Notes under the pieces: generated by a model
Database searches by the model: none
Seen by the model: only the letters and a program-made list of their open reading frames with translations
Told to the model about the DNA's origin: nothing
Made by a program: the position numbers and the translations under genes
Part shown: positions 36,838 to 45,796 of the stretch, piece by piece
How positions within the stretch are numbered: the first letter of the stretch is position 1
How the letters are laid out: each line of letters begins with the position of its first letter
Assembly: GCA_021797735.1 (NCBI GenBank)
Contig: JAJZZE010000024.1
Coordinates: forward strand, 1 to 64,000
Length of the DNA stretch: 64,000 bases
Source: Thermoplasmata archaeon
GTDB taxonomy: Archaea > Thermoplasmatota > Thermoplasmata > Thermoplasmatales > Thermoplasmataceae
Direction of reading: 5' to 3'

Positions 36838-36862
36838 TTTTAATTTTTTTATTTTATTAATT
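36838..36862 (+). terminator. T-rich termination tract after the APC permease
   Basis: Immediately after the stop codon the sequence is almost pure T with single A interruptions (TTTTAATTTTTTTATTTTATT), the usual form of an archaeal intrinsic terminator. No stem is needed or seen. Confidence 0.5.
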
Positions 36863-37134
36863 TATATATGCTGTTGATTTTTATTTATTATGTTTACATT
36901 TATAATAAATTGCTTTAGAAAATTTATGGTAATTGAATTTTCCAGTGAACCATGTATGGAATACAGATTATATGGTGCCTGTCCCCACCAGAGCGAATTC
37001 AAATAATATCTATGATACCCCCTGCTAATCCTATAAGCATATAATATTTCACTCCTGCTTTAATTTAATTGCAGGTGATATACCCTGATCCCTGGTGCTA
37101 AATTTTTGCAGGAGTTATTAATGTACCATAAAAA
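36863..37134. other. Intergenic DNA of no recognised function
   Basis: About 270 bases that change from AT-rich to a mixed composition (36940-37110). No open frame, tRNA-like or repeated element was recognised. Confidence 0.4.
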
Positions 37135-37314
37135 TTATTCACTGTGCTCAAATCCTCCCTCCGTACCTGAAATTTCTTCAGCCTCTCCAGCATCAACTGC
37201 TGGATCGTCCCTTTCCTGGGACTCTATTATTTCCTTCCGTTCCTTTAGGTATTTTTTCTGCTGTCTAAGTTCTTCTCTTTCTTTCTTTTTTTCAGGATCC
37301 ATAATTTTCACCAT
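37135..37314 (-). CDS. Small highly charged coiled-coil protein, unknown function
   Basis: A 59-residue frame starting at ATG 37314 (MVKIMDPEKKKEREELRQ...). The N-terminal half is almost continuous Lys/Arg/Glu/Gln with a helical, coiled-coil-like pattern. The C-terminal half is acidic and Gly-rich (AGEAEEISGTEGG). The GC content and codon use are higher than in intergenic DNA. A TATA box (AAATATTTATATA on the minus strand, 37343-37355) is about 30 bp upstream of the start, in divergent position to the MazG-type gene. No homologous family is recognised. An internal start at 37302 (MDPEKK) is possible. Confidence 0.55.
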   Translation of the reverse strand: MVKIMDPEKKKEREELRQQKKYLKERKEIIESQERDDPAVDAGEAEEISGTEGGFEHSE

Positions 37315-37411
37315 TAAATTTTAATTGATTAACTGTTATTTCTATATAAATATTTATGATGACTAATTTATGACCGTAAAAATATTTATCTGATAATTTC
37401 ATAAGCTAATA

Positions 37412-37786
37412 ATGACAGATATTAAAGAGTTGCAATCAATTGCAAGGGAATTTATAGATAAAAGGGACTGGAGAAAATTCCATACCCTAAAAGACCTGGC
37501 TATGAATTCATCAATAGAATCAAATGAGTTAATGGAAATATTTTTATGGCATGATGAAAATTTTGAGAATGACCTTATTTCACACAACGATGAGAAAAAT
37601 TTAAGAAAAATAAAAAATGAGGTTTCAGATATATTGTTTTCATGCCTGGCAATAGCAGATCATTTAAATTTTGATATTTCAGAGGCATATATACATAAAA
37701 TGTCTGAACTTGATAAAAGATATGATGTGAATACAGTAAGGGGAAAATTAAAAAAGATACCATCACCTGACCATGAAAAAGATTAA
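37412..37786 (+). CDS. MazG-like nucleotide pyrophosphohydrolase
   Basis: A 124-residue all-alpha NTP-PPase. The metal-binding glutamates sit in the two motifs ESNELMEIFLW (ExxE region) and KNEVSDILFSCL (ExxD region), the pattern of MazG/dCTPase-1-like enzymes. WRKFHTLKDLAM is the usual N-terminal helix. Such enzymes hydrolyse non-canonical or excess nucleoside triphosphates to monophosphate and pyrophosphate. It ends one base before the convergent ABC exporter gene. The divergent small charged gene shares its upstream region. Confidence 0.88.
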   Translation: MTDIKELQSIAREFIDKRDWRKFHTLKDLAMNSSIESNELMEIFLWHDENFENDLISHNDEKNLRKIKNEVSDILFSCLAIADHLNFDISEAYIHKMSELDKRYDVNTVRGKLKKIPSPDHEKD

Positions 37787-39505
37787 CTATAGCACTAATT
37801 TATTTTGATTGTATAGCTCGTAGAAATAGCTCTGGCTTTTTATTAATTCTGATGGTTTGCCTTCCTCTATTATTTCACCATTTCTGACATAAAATAAATA
37901 ATCGGAATTCATTATTGTGTTTAAATGGTGTGCAATTATAATTACCGTTTTATTTTCCATAATTTTATAAATAGCATTCTGTATATTTATCTCATTTACA
38001 GAATCCAGCTGGGACGTTGCTTCATCCATTATAATTATTTCTGGCTCATTAATAACAGCCCTTAGAATTGAAATAGCCTGCCTCTGACCTTCGGATAGAT
38101 TTGAACCCCTTTCTCCCACCTCTGAATACAGTGATAATCTGCTCAGTATTTTATCAAGGCCGGTATTCATTATTTTTTCATTTATATAATCATCTGTTAT
38201 ATTTTCATTTGTAAATTTTATATTATCCAGTATTGTGCCCTCAAATAGAAATGGATCCTGCAGTATAACACCAAATAATTTCCTGTAATTTCCGGTGTTT
38301 ATTTCATTTACGTTTATATTATCCATTGTTATATTTCCGGAGTTGGGAGTATAAAATTTCAACATTAGATTTGTTACTGTGGTTTTACCTGCACCAGTTT
38401 TGCCTATAAACGCTACTTTCTGGCCTTTTTTTACTGTAAATGATATATCCTTTATTGTATCTGTTTTTCCGTATGAAAATTTTACATGATTAAACGATAA
38501 ACTGTCATTGAATTTTATATCATTATATTTATAGTTATTTTTATCCTTTTCTTCATCTATTATCTTATATATCCTTTCAACCGCAATTGATGACGACTGG
38601 TAGGAATTATAAAATTGCGATAACTGAACTATGGGATTAAAGAATCCCTGAACATAAACAATAAAGGATACTAATATGCCTATGCTTAAAATTCCTGAGA
38701 ATACCTGGGTACCACCTTCATATAGAACTATCATTATTCCGAAACCTTCTATTATCTGAACTATACTTGAAAATAATGATGTTAATCTTACTGCCCTTAC
38801 GTTTGCATTATAATTATTATTATTAACAGTTTCAAAGCTTTCATTGAAAACATCCTCTGTTCCTGAGCTTTTTATTGCCTTTACACCGTTAATTGATTCA
38901 CTTACATTGCCTGTTAATTCTGCTATTCTTTGCCTTACACTTATGTAATTAAATTTAATTTTTTTATTCATTAAAAAAATTGTTGCTAAGAGCATGGGTA
39001 TTATTAAAACTGCATATATGGTTAATCTATAATCAAGATATGCCATTATAAATAATGATGCCACTATGCCGGCTATACCTGAAACAACCTGCGGTATCTG
39101 GAAGGTTAAAAAATCTCCAAGGGTTTCTGCATCGTTTGTAATCCTGCTTATTATTTTTCCGGAATTTTTTTCAGAGTAATACTTTAATGGCACATACTGC
39201 AGATTTTCAAATGCCCTGTCCCTTAACTGTTTTATTACCATCTGCGATGTGTTCATCATGTATAATGTCCTTCTATTCTCTGAAAAATAATTAATTATAT
39301 AGATTAATATATAGAAGCTGCCGAGATATATTAACAGTGTAAACTTTAGTGAGATTATTGAATCCGTCGCAATACCGATTAGATATGGCCCCAGCATTGC
39401 TATTACCGATGATAATAATATTGAAAAAATAATGATGGAGGAATTCCTTTTATATGACAATATTTCTTTTATCAACCTTATAAAATAATTATTCATGTAT
39501 ATCAC
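37787..39505 (-). CDS. ABC exporter half-transporter with canonical Walker B (subunit 2)
   Basis: A 572-residue protein: six transmembrane helices (to about residue 305) followed by an ABC ATPase domain. Walker A reads GKTGAGKTT, the signature SNLSEGQRQ, Walker B IIIMDEATSQLD with the catalytic Glu, and the H-loop IIAHHLN. The signature deviates slightly from LSGGQ. It is the second gene of a pair: its start overlaps the end of the upstream ABC gene by 17 bases. Together they most likely form a heterodimeric exporter of the multidrug/lipid type, in which this subunit supplies the active Walker B. Substrate unknown. Confidence 0.9.
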   Translation of the reverse strand: MIYMNNYFIRLIKEILSYKRNSSIIIFSILLSSVIAMLGPYLIGIATDSIISLKFTLLIYLGSFYILIYIINYFSENRRTLYMMNTSQMVIKQLRDRAFENLQYVPLKYYSEKNSGKIISRITNDAETLGDFLTFQIPQVVSGIAGIVASLFIMAYLDYRLTIYAVLIIPMLLATIFLMNKKIKFNYISVRQRIAELTGNVSESINGVKAIKSSGTEDVFNESFETVNNNNYNANVRAVRLTSLFSSIVQIIEGFGIMIVLYEGGTQVFSGILSIGILVSFIVYVQGFFNPIVQLSQFYNSYQSSSIAVERIYKIIDEEKDKNNYKYNDIKFNDSLSFNHVKFSYGKTDTIKDISFTVKKGQKVAFIGKTGAGKTTVTNLMLKFYTPNSGNITMDNINVNEINTGNYRKLFGVILQDPFLFEGTILDNIKFTNENITDDYINEKIMNTGLDKILSRLSLYSEVGERGSNLSEGQRQAISILRAVINEPEIIIMDEATSQLDSVNEINIQNAIYKIMENKTVIIIAHHLNTIMNSDYLFYVRNGEIIEEGKPSELIKSQSYFYELYNQNKLVL

Positions 39506-41201
39506 CTGTTAACTGTTTTGAAAACATTGATGAGAAATAATTACTTTTGCATAGAAGGTCCTTTATTAATCCATTTTCAACAATTTCACCATTGTTTATA
39601 ACATAAGCATAATCCGCGAGTAAAACCGATGATAGTTTATGGCTTACTATTATCACTGTTTTATTTTTTATGTACTCCTTTATTACTTTTATAAATTCCA
39701 CCTCTGTATCAGCATCCAGACTTGATGTGGAATCATCAAATATAATTATTTCAGGGTTCCTTATTACAATCCTTGCTATTGCCAGTCTCTGTTTCTGGCC
39801 ACCTGACAGTGTTATGCCACGTTCTCCAACCATTGTGTTATATTTATCTGGCAAACTTTCTATAAAATCATCTATCATGGACAGGTGTGCCGCATTTTTT
39901 ATTTTGTCCAGAGCATAACTTCTTCCCATTGTTATATTATAGCTTATGGATCCCGAGAATAAAATAACGTCCTGTGAAACTATGCCTATCTTTTCTCTTA
40001 TTATATCATTGTTTACATCCCTTAATTCATTGCTGTCAATGTATATATGCCCCTCATAATTTTTATATAAACCTGAAATAATATTTATTAATGTTGTTTT
40101 ACCTGCACCAGTTTCTCCAACTATGGCTATTTTATCACCACTTTTTATCTCCATATTTATATTTTTAAGTGTATAATTTTCGTTTACCCTGTACGATAAA
40201 TTTTCTATTCTTATATCACCCGTTATTTCTGGATTTAATTCACCATTATATTCATAGGCATTATCATTTATTGAATTGATTCTATCAAGACTTGCCATAC
40301 CGTTTTCATAAAATGATATATATCTTCCATAGAATCTTACGGGCCTTAACACAAGGGTAAAAATATTAACTGCTGCTATTACACTGCCTATTGAAACAGT
40401 TGAGAATATGCTTTCATATCCCCCGTAAATCAAAACAAATCCTACTGCCAGGTTTAACATCAATAATAACAGTGGATTATATAATGACCTTATGCCTGCT
40501 ATGCTTTTATAATCATCATAATAATCATCCGTAACATTATTAAATCTATTTACTTCCTTATCTTCTGCCGTAAAACTTCTTACCACCCTGTTGCCCAGAA
40601 TGTTCTGGTTTAATATGCCATTCATTTTACCGTATTTGTCTCTTAATGACCTCCAGAATTTTCTCTGTGACCTCTGCATTACTAATGTAAAATATATTAC
40701 TGGTATTATTACAGCAAAGAATATGATCGTAAAACCATAATATAATTTACTTAACTCAAATGCTGCTATTACTATTAAGAATGTAACGCTGAATAAATTT
40801 GATAGACTCATATTTACCAGTCTTCTCAAAGTTTCTATATCCATTGTAAATTTTGATAGTATATTGCCTGTAGAATTTTTATTAAAATATTCATAATTTT
40901 TTGATAATAGTTTTTTAAATTCGTTTTTCCTCAGGTTGTAAACAAATTTCTGGCTTGCCTTGTTTGAATAATAATCTATTGTAAAGTTAAATATAGCAGC
41001 ACCAGCTGTAACAAGCAATATGAGCAGGGCGTAATTTAAAATTACTGAATAATGTTTGCCAACAAGGCTTTCTACGGAGTCACCTATATATAATGGAATT
41101 AAAATTCTTAAATACGCAAAAAGTATTGATGCTATGATAACTACTATTATCAGATGCCATACACTTTTTATATTTCTAAATATGATAGAATACCTGCCCA
41201 C
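39489..41201 (-). CDS. ABC exporter half-transporter with degenerate Walker B (subunit 1)
   Basis: A 570-residue protein with six transmembrane helices (to about residue 300) and an ABC ATPase domain. Walker A reads GETGAGKTT and the signature is canonical (TLSGGQKQR), but Walker B ends IIIFDDSTSSLD: the catalytic Glu is replaced by Asp. The H-loop (IIVSHKLS) is present. A non-catalytic site in one subunit paired with a normal one is typical of heterodimeric exporters such as TM287/288 and BmrCD. It overlaps the partner gene by 17 bases and precedes it. Role: efflux of an unknown compound or lipid. Confidence 0.9.
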   Translation of the reverse strand: MGRYSIIFRNIKSVWHLIIVVIIASILFAYLRILIPLYIGDSVESLVGKHYSVILNYALLILLVTAGAAIFNFTIDYYSNKASQKFVYNLRKNEFKKLLSKNYEYFNKNSTGNILSKFTMDIETLRRLVNMSLSNLFSVTFLIVIAAFELSKLYYGFTIIFFAVIIPVIYFTLVMQRSQRKFWRSLRDKYGKMNGILNQNILGNRVVRSFTAEDKEVNRFNNVTDDYYDDYKSIAGIRSLYNPLLLLMLNLAVGFVLIYGGYESIFSTVSIGSVIAAVNIFTLVLRPVRFYGRYISFYENGMASLDRINSINDNAYEYNGELNPEITGDIRIENLSYRVNENYTLKNINMEIKSGDKIAIVGETGAGKTTLINIISGLYKNYEGHIYIDSNELRDVNNDIIREKIGIVSQDVILFSGSISYNITMGRSYALDKIKNAAHLSMIDDFIESLPDKYNTMVGERGITLSGGQKQRLAIARIVIRNPEIIIFDDSTSSLDADTEVEFIKVIKEYIKNKTVIIVSHKLSSVLLADYAYVINNGEIVENGLIKDLLCKSNYFSSMFSKQLTGDIHE

Positions 41202-41449
41202 AATAATACCTTATTACATGATATTATTTTTATTTTTTTATATATAATATTTATTACAAAAACATTTTTCCATTAAGTATAATATGTCCAGAGATCGTGT
41301 TTAGATGGACCTGCTGGACGCTTCCGCAATGTTTAATCTCTTTTGGAGTGGTGGGTTCAGCATACTGTTATCCCGGGAAAGTTCATAACATCATTTGCTT
41401 TTATTAGTTATACCGTTTTCAGCGTTAAATTTAAGAGATATAAAAAATA
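41202..41449. other. Intergenic region, no gene seen
   Basis: The part 41285-41395 is GC-richer than its flanks (contains CTGCTGGACGCTTCCGC) and may be a fragment of older accessory DNA, but no family or repeat was recognised. The rest is AT-rich promoter and terminator-like sequence. Confidence 0.4.
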
Positions 41450-43804
41450 TTAATTTACGTTTTTTATCAATTTTTCATATGTATCCAGGAACTCCAAACC
41501 CTTCTTGATTCCACCGAATATTTCATCTCTTTTAATTTTCTCTGCATTTTCTCTCATTTTATCGGGGCTTTTAACACCTGCATATGCTATCATTGATTGA
41601 ACGGATCTGTTTATCCTCAATGGGCTTAATTCAAGTTTAAACATTGTATTTACTATTTCTTCAATATTATCAACTATAAATTCCCTTGATACGTCATTTG
41701 AGGCCATTGAAACAAAAAAGGAATCAATATCCTGTTTTTTTGCACTGCCGGAATTTATAAAATCCATTATTTTATCATGGTTTTTCAGTAACCCCGATGC
41801 GGTTATTGCCTTTGTTTTATCCTCATCACTGAATGCATTTATGATTATACCGGATAAATAATTAAAATCATTGTTTATCCTTGCGTTTGCTATTAAATAT
41901 GCCAATCTGAAATCCGGGTCTATATTATAGTAATTATCATATGTCTTTAACAGGTCTCTATCAAAATCGTCATTTATGTACGCAAGCCGGGTATATAATG
42001 ATGATAAACTTATTTTAAAGTTAAAATCATCTTTTCTGTTATTTTTTATGTATTCTATTTTATCCTTTATATAGAAATTGGCAATATCCCTGAAATAATT
42101 GCTATTTGTAATGCTGTATAAACTGTACAGTTGCTTGGATATTTCATCGATTATTATATTATCATTTACATGATAGAATTTTTCCAGTCTTTTGACATAC
42201 TCGTTTAATTTTATCTTATTTGATAATAAAAACGCATAAAGGTCATTGATAATCCCCCATTTCTCATAGTTGCTTATTCTATCCAGATTCCTGGATATAT
42301 TTTCAAATAAATAACTATCATACATAACCCTGTAAAATCCGAAATGATTATTATTTAATGATAATATATCACCCTCCAGTGATATACTGCTTTTATCCAT
42401 CAATATTACATCATCATCTGAAAATCTTTTTACGAATAATGGTAAATTCCAGGTTTCATTACTATTTTCATCCAGGAAATAGAACTGTTTCTGTGTGATT
42501 CTTAATTTATCCTCCGTTTTCTCAGCAATTAAATATGGATAACCCTTCTTCGATATCCACTGTTCCATAATTTTTGATATCCCCTTTTTCGATTCCTCCT
42601 CTATGGAATTCCATAGATCCGATCCGGAAGCATTGCTATATGAAAATTTCTTCAGGTAATTTCTCAATGAATTCATAAATACATCATTGCCAACATAGGC
42701 TTCTATCATCCTCAATACGTTTGAACCCTTGCCATATCTTATTTCATATGATAACTGTGATATGCTCCTGGGATCACTAACATCGGCATTTATCGGGTGT
42801 GAGTTTATTAATGAGTCCATGGTATATGCACCATCTGTTTGATCCAGTAAAAAGTCACCATAGAAATTCCACTCAGGGTAAACATCATTTATAGTTTTGA
42901 ATGCAAAAAATGTTGCAAAACTTTCATTTAACCATAAATCATTCCACCATTTCATTGTTACAAGATCTCCGAACCACTGGTGAACCAGCTCGTGTGTTAT
43001 TACCTCTGCAGTTCTCTTATAACTTCTACTGGTTGTTGATTTATCTATTGTTAATAATATCTCCCTGAAGGTTATTGCACCCCAGTTTTCCATTGCACCC
43101 GCACCAAACTCTGGAACCGATATTAAATGTAATTTGGGAAGCATGTAATCTATATTTGTATAATTTTCCAGGTAATTCAATGATTTTTCTGCAATTTCTA
43201 TCGGATAATTTGATTCTGTTAAATGGTTTTTCATAGCCGTTAAATATACCCTTTTGTTTTTATATAAATCAGACATTTCATCAAAATGGCCAACGCCCAA
43301 ATATACTAGATATGTTGACATTACAGGTGTCTGTTCAAACTCAACTATTTTTCTATTTTTCTCAAGTTTTTCATTTTTTATGGGCATGTTTGAAATTGCA
43401 GTTAAATTACTGTTAACTACCAGTGTAATATCAAATGTAGCCTTATACAACGGGTTATCTATACATGGAAATGCCCTTCTTGCATCTGATTCCTCAAATT
43501 GTGTTGATAGTATATATTCCTTATCATTACCGGCAACATAAAATCCTTTTAATCCTCTGGCATTAAACGATGAAAATTCTATATAAACATCGATATCTTT
43601 CTCACTGTTATTTATACTTACATAATCCTTATTTAAATTATATTTTACTTCCTTATTATTTACCTCTATTTTTTTTATTTCTATCTCATTTAAATCAAAT
43701 TTTAATTCCTTTTCGGGGTCTTCTATTTTTATGTGTTCAGAACCCTTGTATTTCTTATTTTCAAAATCAACGTCTATTTTTATATTATAATTAATAACTC
43801 TCAT
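41450..43804 (-). CDS. Tricorn protease-interacting factor F2/F3-type aminopeptidase (M1)
   Basis: A 784-residue M1 zinc aminopeptidase. The exopeptidase motif GAGAMENWG, the zinc site HELVHQW with the third ligand Glu 19 residues further in NESFATF, and the downstream YGKGSNVLRM are present. Segments such as FEESDARRAFPCIDNP and LVTMKWWNDLWLNESFATF closely recall Thermoplasma tricorn-interacting factors F2 and F3. These trim the short peptides released by the tricorn protease into amino acids in the last step of cytosolic protein breakdown. Length (F2 783, F3 780 residues in T. acidophilum) fits both; which one this is cannot be told safely. Confidence 0.9.
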   Translation of the reverse strand: MRVINYNIKIDVDFENKKYKGSEHIKIEDPEKELKFDLNEIEIKKIEVNNKEVKYNLNKDYVSINNSEKDIDVYIEFSSFNARGLKGFYVAGNDKEYILSTQFEESDARRAFPCIDNPLYKATFDITLVVNSNLTAISNMPIKNEKLEKNRKIVEFEQTPVMSTYLVYLGVGHFDEMSDLYKNKRVYLTAMKNHLTESNYPIEIAEKSLNYLENYTNIDYMLPKLHLISVPEFGAGAMENWGAITFREILLTIDKSTTSRSYKRTAEVITHELVHQWFGDLVTMKWWNDLWLNESFATFFAFKTINDVYPEWNFYGDFLLDQTDGAYTMDSLINSHPINADVSDPRSISQLSYEIRYGKGSNVLRMIEAYVGNDVFMNSLRNYLKKFSYSNASGSDLWNSIEEESKKGISKIMEQWISKKGYPYLIAEKTEDKLRITQKQFYFLDENSNETWNLPLFVKRFSDDDVILMDKSSISLEGDILSLNNNHFGFYRVMYDSYLFENISRNLDRISNYEKWGIINDLYAFLLSNKIKLNEYVKRLEKFYHVNDNIIIDEISKQLYSLYSITNSNYFRDIANFYIKDKIEYIKNNRKDDFNFKISLSSLYTRLAYINDDFDRDLLKTYDNYYNIDPDFRLAYLIANARINNDFNYLSGIIINAFSDEDKTKAITASGLLKNHDKIMDFINSGSAKKQDIDSFFVSMASNDVSREFIVDNIEEIVNTMFKLELSPLRINRSVQSMIAYAGVKSPDKMRENAEKIKRDEIFGGIKKGLEFLDTYEKLIKNVN

Positions 43805-43888
43805 AAAGCTTTATGTTACAAACTTTAATAAATTTTTATATCTGTAGGCTTTGGGACATAATTATTTTATCCTTATTTTCAATTACGG

Positions 43889-44203
43889 AACTTGTTACAC
43901 AGAAATATACACCATCACAGACCATTACTGAACTACAGAAACAGTTTACTGCAATGACAGATATATGTATAACCAGAGCCATAGACAATAATATTACATC
44001 AGGGAACAGCCTCTCAGAATTTGTATACAGGGAGTTAAGTGGGAATTTTAATGGATGTTGCTGCCTGCATTAATATTGCATTGCTGGGTCGGATAAGGCT
44101 AAAAGGCCATTCAGGTGAGGCAATGGTACTGGAATGTTCTGCCCCAGGCGGGTGAACTAATCCAGAAAGTCGAAGGATAGAATGAAAATTGTATCCCACA
44201 TCC
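43889..44203 (+). pseudogene. Internally deleted TnpB (IS200/IS605 family OrfB) relic, copy B
   Basis: Nearly identical to copy A (14804-15136) in reverse orientation. It opens with LVTQKYTPSQTITELQKQ and continues to VYRELSGNFNG, the TnpB N-terminal pattern, then runs in another frame into MDVAACINIALLGR, the C-terminal D-x-N-A-x-x-N-I element, followed by LKGHSGEAMVLECSAPGG and a stop. The central and catalytic region is lost at the same point as in copy A, so both derive from one deleted ancestor. One unit of a GCTAAAA direct repeat and the 14 bases between are absent here. Confidence 0.75.
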
Positions 44204-44257
44204 ATATTTGTATTTCTGGTGTATTTATTTAAATATCCGTTTTAAATTAACATTATT

Positions 44258-44671
44258 ATGGAGCAAAAGTACAGTTATGCATATACGGGAATTTTTGTAA
44301 TGATGGTACTGCTTGCATTACAGTTTCTGCTTGGCATATACATAAATTTATATGTTTCATTTCCCCCCATAAGCCAATTACATTTACATTTCCCTGCAGA
44401 TTATATAATAGTTATGGTTCATATGATGTTGGGCTTTCTTATATTAATTGCGTCATTTATTCTTATGCTCCTTGCCATTAAAATAAATGATATTAAAATA
44501 ATAATTTCCAGTGCACTGGGATTTGTTTTTGTTATTGTAGCAGGTTTATCCGGTTTTATATTTCTTTTCGATAAATACAGTGTATATTCATTTTCCATGG
44601 CATTTTCATTTATTATAGTTGTATTATCTGAGTTTTACTATTTTTACAGGTTATCATTAATAAAAAAATGA
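44258..44671 (+). CDS. Four-helix membrane protein, unknown function
   Basis: A 137-residue protein with four predicted helices (about 9-30, 48-70, 78-102 and 107-130). The segment between helices 1 and 2 is His-rich (SQLHLHFPADY) and helix 2 starts with MVHMMLGF, so a heme- or metal-binding role is conceivable but unproven. TATA-like AAATATCCGTTTTAAAT precedes the ATG by ~25-30 bp. It lies between the TnpB relic and the VapB gene and has a normal AT-rich composition, so it is likely native. Confidence 0.65.
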   Translation: MEQKYSYAYTGIFVMMVLLALQFLLGIYINLYVSFPPISQLHLHFPADYIIVMVHMMLGFLILIASFILMLLAIKINDIKIIISSALGFVFVIVAGLSGFIFLFDKYSVYSFSMAFSFIIVVLSEFYYFYRLSLIKK

Positions 44672-44782
44672 TTTTTCTGATGTGATAAAACTATATACAT
44701 TGAACTTTTATAATAACTAAAGAGCAAAATTGACATTGTATGGCACTTATGGAGCTATTAGATTTACCTAATAAATATTAAA

Positions 44783-44798
44783 TATATACCTGTATATA
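44783..44798 (+). promoter_or_regulatory. Candidate operator of the vapB gene
   Basis: A perfect 7-bp inverted repeat TATATAC-CT-GTATATA directly in front of the vapB ATG (44802), overlapping the start region downstream of an AT-rich TATA box (AAATATTAAATAT, 44772-44784). Antitoxins usually bind such palindromes to repress their own operon. Confidence 0.45.
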
Positions 44799-44801
44799 TG
44801 T

Positions 44802-45038
44802 ATGGTCAAGGTTATCTCAATAGGGGATGATGTTTATGAGGAACTGTCAAAGCGCAAAGATAATAAGTCCTTTTCCACGGTTATAAGAGATCTACTGAAA
44901 GAATCTGGTAAAAAACCCACAATAGGTGACATTGTGAAATATGAAACTGCCCTTTCTGATGAAGAAACCACCAAAACGAAAAAAGAGATACTGGAAGCTA
45001 GAAAGCGTTCTAAGACAGGAAATATAGAGGAGTTGTAG
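44802..45038 (+). CDS. VapB-type antitoxin (UPF0330/DUF217-like)
   Basis: A 78-residue protein: MVKVISIGDDVYEELSKRKDNKSFSTV is the typical ribbon-helix-helix-like N-terminus of archaeal VapB antitoxins of the DUF217 group, and the acidic/basic C-terminal tail is the usual toxin-binding part. It would neutralise a VapC PIN-domain ribonuclease. The toxin gene that follows four bases later is frameshifted and truncated, so the antitoxin is an orphan within this locus. It is GC-richer than the flanking native genes. Confidence 0.82.
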   Translation: MVKVISIGDDVYEELSKRKDNKSFSTVIRDLLKESGKKPTIGDIVKYETALSDEETTKTKKEILEARKRSKTGNIEEL

Positions 45039-45041
45039 GAT

Positions 45042-45116
45042 TTGGCTAGAGTGCTGGATACAAACATACTGATTGATCTGGCTCATCACCAGAAATACGT
45101 AAGGCTCTGAAGGTGT
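45042..45116 (+). pseudogene. Frameshifted, truncated VapC (PIN domain) toxin
   Basis: Starting at TTG 45042 the frame reads ARVLDTNILIDLA, the exact N-terminal strand of PIN-domain ribonucleases with the first catalytic Asp (LDTN). It then goes out of frame and stops at 45110. A one-base shift restores a PIN-like continuation (SSPEIRKALKVFTNGS) up to about 45130, where the sequence runs into the unrelated MFS fragment. Without the remaining acidic residues the toxin cannot be active. Confidence 0.75.
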
Positions 45117-45446
45117 TTACCAATGGGTCGTATCAACATTTCCGCCGATTGGCATATTTCTTATGGACGGCACGAAAATTACGACAACCATAGCTACAAT
45201 AATAATGAATGTCCCGAAGTACTCAAACGACTTCATAACACCGTATTCTGAAATAATCAGTGGCAGGTAAATAGCCCCTGCGGATGTTGATACCCCTCTG
45301 AAAACATAGAGATTTGATGCTGTTCTTCCAGGGAGCTCCTTTTCTGTTGTGCTCTGCATATAAGCACTGTAGAGTATGGCATATATAGAGAAATTAAAAC
45401 CGGGGATGAACCATGATGCAATGCCCAGAAGATAGTTGAAAAGCAA
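45117..45446 (-). pseudogene. C-terminal fragment of an MFS transporter
   Basis: About 109 residues with three hydrophobic helices of MFS type (LGIASWFIPGFNFSIYAILYS, GVSTSAGAIYLPLIISEYG and IIIVAMVVVIFVPSIRN), with KELPGRTASN in the loop, resembling helices 10-12 of a sugar or metabolite porter. No N-terminal half exists upstream in the window. The 3' end joins the vapC relic, so the fragment has been cut at both ends by rearrangement. Confidence 0.65.
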
Positions 45447-45512
45447 GAATTATTTTTTGTTTTATAATAATATTATAAAGAAATTCTAAAGGAGGGAACA
45501 GCCATCTACTGA

Positions 45513-45791
45513 TTAAAACGTATTACCATAAACATCATCATGAGACCCAATATCCACAAATAGTATTAAACAGTTCATATCATCTATTTTATAAAGAATG
45601 ACAGTCTTTTGGTTATTCACTTTAACTGCACGGATATTTTTAATTTGATGACTCTTTGTTTCTCCAATAAGTGGGTTCTCTTTAACTTTCTCTATTTTCT
45701 TTCTTATCTGGCGTTTGATGTTTTTATCTTTATATTTCTAAAGCCTGTCTTTAATAGCTGAAACATCAAAGGCGTATTCATTGCATGCCAT
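45513..45791 (-). pseudogene. RelE/ParE-like toxin gene with an in-frame nonsense codon
   Basis: Read from ATG 45791: MACNEYAFDVSAIKDRL, then TAG (45738-45740), then an open continuation (KYKDKNIKRQIRKKIEKVKENP ...) to the stop at 45513. The total is 93 codons. The downstream part has RelE-superfamily features: KSHQIKNIRAVKVNNQKTVILY and, near the end, FVDIGSHDDVYG. The gene starts 5 bases after the Panacea gene stop, so the two form an operon. The remainder is well preserved, which suggests a recent inactivating mutation, or possibly a start further downstream. Confidence 0.7.
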
Positions 45792-45796
45792 AAAAA

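Noticed and set aside
45738-45740. In-frame TAG in the RelE-like toxin, and another in the relic at 62979-63147, as possible pyrrolysine or readthrough codons
   Set aside because: There are no pyrrolysine genes in view, and the second relic sits beside a frameshifted gene; ordinary decay is the simpler explanation.
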